This document shows positions 57,751-64,000 of a stretch of 64,000 bases of DNA, one piece after another; position 1 is the stretch's first letter, and each line of letters begins with the position of its first letter. The translations under genes and the position numbers were made by a program. Origin of the DNA: Bacteroidales bacterium UBA1711 (lineage in GTDB: Bacteria; Bacteroidota; Bacteroidia; Bacteroidales; P3); NCBI GenBank assembly GCA_002317325.1, contig DCJB01000092.1, positions 1 to 64,000 of the forward strand, read 5' to 3'. The notes beneath the pieces were generated by a model that worked only from the letters and a program-made list of their open reading frames with translations, was not told the DNA's origin and did not search any database.

Positions 57751-59103
57751 CTATCGGACAATGGCTTCGCGAATGCAGTCCACAATGTAGCGCACATCAT
57801 CGTCGCTCACACACGGACCTGCGGGAATGCAGACACCCTGCTTGAACAACGCCTCGCTCACGCCGTTGACATAGGCGGCCATCTTAGGACCTTCCCTCAG
57901 CACAAAGCCGTCGCCCTCCGAGACCGCAGCCCCGCCGTTATACACGGGGTGGCAGTGCATGGGCTTCCACACAGGGCGGGCCTCCACCTTGCGTTGGAGC
58001 ATGAAGACGCGCAGTGCCTCCACATTGTCGTTGGGCTGGCAATCGGTGACGGGCGAATCGACCATGCGGATAACGCCTGCCGCGCCGCCCACGGCGGTTT
58101 TCTCCACCTCCTTGTAGGCATTCTCCTGTCCCTGAATGCGAAGGTCGGAGTCGAGGGTGACGGTGCAGAGCCAGAAGTTTGAGTCGTAAGCCTTGTGACC
58201 CTCCTTGTCGTCGGGATGGGCGGGAGCCTCATGGAGAGTCACGCCGGGAACATCCTTCAGCAGCCGGCCGTAGAGTTCCTGCACATGCTTGTGGTGGGCA
58301 ATATGGTCGTCGGCCACCGTCATTTGCCCGATGCCGATACCGGCACAAACGTTGCTCATGCGGTAGTTGTAGCCGATGGCGGAATGCTGGTAATAGGGGT
58401 AGGCGTCGCGTGCCTGAGTGGCGTACCACATGATAGAATCCTTCTGCTCCTTGGTGGAGCAAATCAGTGCGCCGCCGCCGCTGGTGGTAATCATCTTGTT
58501 GCCGTTGAAACTCAGCACGCCGAAGCGTCCGAAGGTACCCAGCACGCGCCCTTTCCAGCAGGAGCCGAAGCCCTCGGCGGCATCTTCAATGACGGGTATG
58601 CCGTAGCGGTCAGCAATCTCCATGATGCGGTCCACATCGTAAGGCATACCATAGAGGGCAACGGGAACAATGGCCTTTGGGGCGCGGCCCGTCTTGGCAA
58701 TACGGTCCTTGATGGCCGCCTCCAGCAGGGTGGGGTCCATATTCCACGAACCCGGCTCGGAGTCAATAAATATCGGCTTGGCACCGAGATAGGCGATGGG
58801 GTGCGACGAGGCACAGAAAGTAAACGACTGGACACACACCTCATCGCCCGGCTGCACACCGCACGCAATCAGCGACAGGTGGACGGCCGCCGTGCCGGCA
58901 CTGAGCGCCACCACCATTTTTTCCTGCCGTTGTCCACTGCCCGGCATACGGTTGACAAACCTCTCCAAATCGGCCTCAAACTGGTTCACATTCGGACCGA
59001 GCGGCACCACATAGTTGTCGTCAAAAGCCTTCTGAATATACTTCTTTTCAATGCCGGCCTCGCTCATGTGGGCGAGACAGAGGTTTATCATCTTTCTTTC
59101 CAT
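57751..59103 (-). CDS. DegT/DnrJ/EryC1 family aminotransferase
   Basis: The product is 450 residues from ATG 59103. The PLP-dependent fold type I enzyme has the Schiff-base Lys203 in LSFNGNKMITTSGGG and the cofactor-binding Asp174 in VIEDAAE. LSAGTAAVHLSL (67-78) holds the phosphate. Such enzymes aminate nucleotide-linked keto-sugars for surface glycans or natural products. The middle contains an insertion (about 300-350, APAHPDDKEGHKAYDSNF) that is longer than in typical members. It is alone, with its own -7 box (59178-59185); no sugar epimerase or dehydratase is adjacent. Confidence 0.92.
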   Translation of the reverse strand: MERKMINLCLAHMSEAGIEKKYIQKAFDDNYVVPLGPNVNQFEADLERFVNRMPGSGQRQEKMVVALSAGTAAVHLSLIACGVQPGDEVCVQSFTFCASSHPIAYLGAKPIFIDSEPGSWNMDPTLLEAAIKDRIAKTGRAPKAIVPVALYGMPYDVDRIMEIADRYGIPVIEDAAEGFGSCWKGRVLGTFGRFGVLSFNGNKMITTSGGGALICSTKEQKDSIMWYATQARDAYPYYQHSAIGYNYRMSNVCAGIGIGQMTVADDHIAHHKHVQELYGRLLKDVPGVTLHEAPAHPDDKEGHKAYDSNFWLCTVTLDSDLRIQGQENAYKEVEKTAVGGAAGVIRMVDSPVTDCQPNDNVEALRVFMLQRKVEARPVWKPMHCHPVYNGGAAVSEGDGFVLREGPKMAAYVNGVSEALFKQGVCIPAGPCVSDDDVRYIVDCIREAIVR

Positions 59104-59177
59104 AGGGATGGGTGTTAGTGGGTGTTTGTTCAATCAAAAGTCCGTCAAAGGCAACGCACTGACGGCTTTTGAGTCTG

Positions 59178-59185
59178 CAAAGGTA
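59178..59185 (-). promoter_or_regulatory. -7 box of the aminotransferase gene
   Basis: The minus strand reads TACCTTTG followed by CAGA, 74 bases before the ATG at 59103. Confidence 0.55.
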
Positions 59186-59340
59186 CACATATTTTCCGAA
59201 AAAATGGGATTCTGTCGCCAAATACTTCTCCCGAGGATTCGCAGACAGTACCCAACACACACATGACAAACCATATACGCACTGCAAAAAAACGGATACC
59301 GCGAGCGGGTGCATACAGTGCCGCCCCGCCTGGCAGCCGC

Positions 59341-60315
59341 CTACCAGCCAGCGTTGCCACTCTCTATCTGGTCGAAGATGCCGAGGTAGTTGCGGTAGCG
59401 CTCCTCGGCTATGTCGCCCCGTTCCACGGCCTCCTTCACCGCGCAGCGGGGTTCGTGGCGGTGGGTGCAGTTGGCAAAATGGCAGCCCCCCAGCACCGCC
59501 CGCATCTCGGGGTAGAAGTGCGAGAGCTCCTCGGGGGTGAAATCCACCATGCCGAACTCCTTGATGCCCGGCGTGTCAATGAGGTAGGTGACAGACTCTT
59601 CGCCCGGCAGGGGCAGCCGGATGGGGAAAATCTCGGCGAAGGTGGTGGTGTGGCGCCCCTTGAGGCTCCAGTCGCTCACCTCGCCCACTCGGAGGTTGAG
59701 TCCGGGCGAAAGGGCGTTGAGCAGGGCCGACTTGCCCACGCCCGAGTGGCCGCTGAAAAGCACCGTCTGCCCCGCCACGGCCCGCCGCAGGTCGTCCAGC
59801 CCCGCGCCGTCGAGCGCCGACACCTCGAAGACGGGATAGCCAGCCCCTTCGTAGAGCCTCTGGGCTTGGGTCTGCGCCTCGAGCAACTCGCCGCGGCAGA
59901 GGTCGGTTTTGTTAAAGACGACACAGGCGGGGATGCGATAGGCCTCGGCCGTCACAAGCAGACGGTCGATGAAACCCGTGGAAGTGCGGGGAAAGGCCAG
60001 CGTGGCCACGATGCAGAGGCGGTCGATGTTGGCGGCAATGACGTGGGTCTGCTTGCTGAGTTTAGTGGCCTTACGCACAATGTAGTTGCGGCGGTCGCGC
60101 ACCTCGGCGATGACGCCAGTGCCGTCGGGCTGCATTTCATACTCCACCCAGTCGCCCACAGCCACGGGGTTGGTCTGCTTGTTGCCCCGCAGCCGGTAGT
60201 TGCCCCGCAGCCGGCAGTCGGCCGCTTCCGCCGACAGGGCGGGCGCACACCCCTGCTCCCCGGCCGGAAGTACACGGTACCAGCTGCCCGTTGTTCTGAT
60301 GACTAAACCTATCAT
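59341..60315 (-). CDS. rsgA: Ribosome small subunit-dependent GTPase A
   Basis: The product is 324 residues from ATG 60315 (MIGLVIRTTGSWYRV). An N-terminal OB-fold (1-95) is followed by a circularly permuted GTPase: G4 NKTD (135-138) comes before G1 GHSGVGKS (189-196) and G3 DTPG (247-250). A C-terminal zinc knuckle has Cys278, Cys283 and Cys291 with an intervening His. It checks late 30S assembly. The OB-fold has a tandem duplication of RLRGN (35-39 and 41-45), encoded by a DNA repeat at about 60185-60217, which lengthens one loop. Confidence 0.95.
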   Translation of the reverse strand: MIGLVIRTTGSWYRVLPAGEQGCAPALSAEAADCRLRGNYRLRGNKQTNPVAVGDWVEYEMQPDGTGVIAEVRDRRNYIVRKATKLSKQTHVIAANIDRLCIVATLAFPRTSTGFIDRLLVTAEAYRIPACVVFNKTDLCRGELLEAQTQAQRLYEGAGYPVFEVSALDGAGLDDLRRAVAGQTVLFSGHSGVGKSALLNALSPGLNLRVGEVSDWSLKGRHTTTFAEIFPIRLPLPGEESVTYLIDTPGIKEFGMVDFTPEELSHFYPEMRAVLGGCHFANCTHRHEPRCAVKEAVERGDIAEERYRNYLGIFDQIESGNAGW

Positions 60316-60435
60316 ACGCCTCCATAACGCAGTTTCGGCATCCATATTTTACCCGAGCCGCCTTTTTCGCGAAAAGCGAGGATAGTAGATAACAGAGGGA
60401 TGCGAGGGGGCGGGGAAAGGACGCAAGATTTCTGA

Positions 60436-64000
<3,565 letters not shown>

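Overview
The window is a GC-rich chromosomal segment of a Bacteroidetes bacterium, most likely of the order Bacteroidales. The evidence is repeated promoters of the Bacteroidetes type (TAnnTTTG, -7 box), the absence of conspicuous Shine-Dalgarno sequences, three secreted proteins with type IX secretion (T9SS) C-terminal sorting domains, many short lipoproteins, a BatA-type vWA protein, and an EF-G paralogue of the Bacteroides EF-G2 kind. No rRNA, tRNA, insertion sequence or CRISPR array was seen. The species cannot be named from this sequence.

Layout. 1-1250: edge lipoprotein and a weak membrane ORF. 1429-3592: restriction-modification (R-M) operon with a beta-class methyltransferase and a NotI-family endonuclease. 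3625-10796 (minus): tight seven-gene operon (EEP-family protein, nth, BatA/vWA membrane protein, two-gene ABC exporter, lipoprotein, GIY-YIG protein). 10879-14027: aroE, acyltransferase, prfA. 14028-22461: T9SS protein, EF-G2-like factor, flippase, small lipoprotein, LtaS-like sulfatase and GT2 glycosyltransferase. 22638-28336: rpmH, RlmD-like methyltransferase, T9SS repeat protein, ApbE, YicC. 28794-31334 (minus): HaeIII-type R-M pair in a lower-GC island. 31640-34234: large T9SS protein. 34923-40372: TPR lipoprotein, DUF4292-like lipoprotein, secreted protein, tadA, nucleotidyltransferase, THUMP-like methyltransferase. 40578-43472: BcgI-like fused nuclease-methyltransferase plus specificity subunit. 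44181-48708: rplM-rpsI-rpsB-tsf, then RNase H and prmC. 48737-57512 (minus): Rpn-family nuclease and a seven-gene housekeeping series (thyA, manC, asnS, ribD, yigZ, uvrD-like, dtd). 57751-64000: DegT aminotransferase, rsgA, and a GH2 beta-galactosidase running off the right edge.

How the genes work together. Most are ordinary housekeeping genes for translation and its quality control (RF1 with its methylase PrmC, EF-Ts, EF-G2, TadA, Dtd, AsnS, RsgA), DNA repair (Nth, UvrD-like), cofactors (ThyA, RibD, ApbE) and envelope building. The accessory content is three unrelated R-M systems within 42 kb. Two belong to families whose founding members recognise sites built on GGCC (HaeIII GGCC, NotI GCGGCCGC).

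The most notable non-gene signals are a family of 7-bp tandem repeats (GTGAATT and relatives) in four intergenic regions, always in front of a plus-strand gene; a hairpin-rich rpsI-rpsB spacer with mutually exclusive pairings; and a terminator-like hairpin that overlaps the start of apbE. I did not find a clearly new multi-gene defence or mobile system. The best leads are the heptad arrays, the NotI-type operon with its small leading ORF, and the ribosomal-protein leaders.
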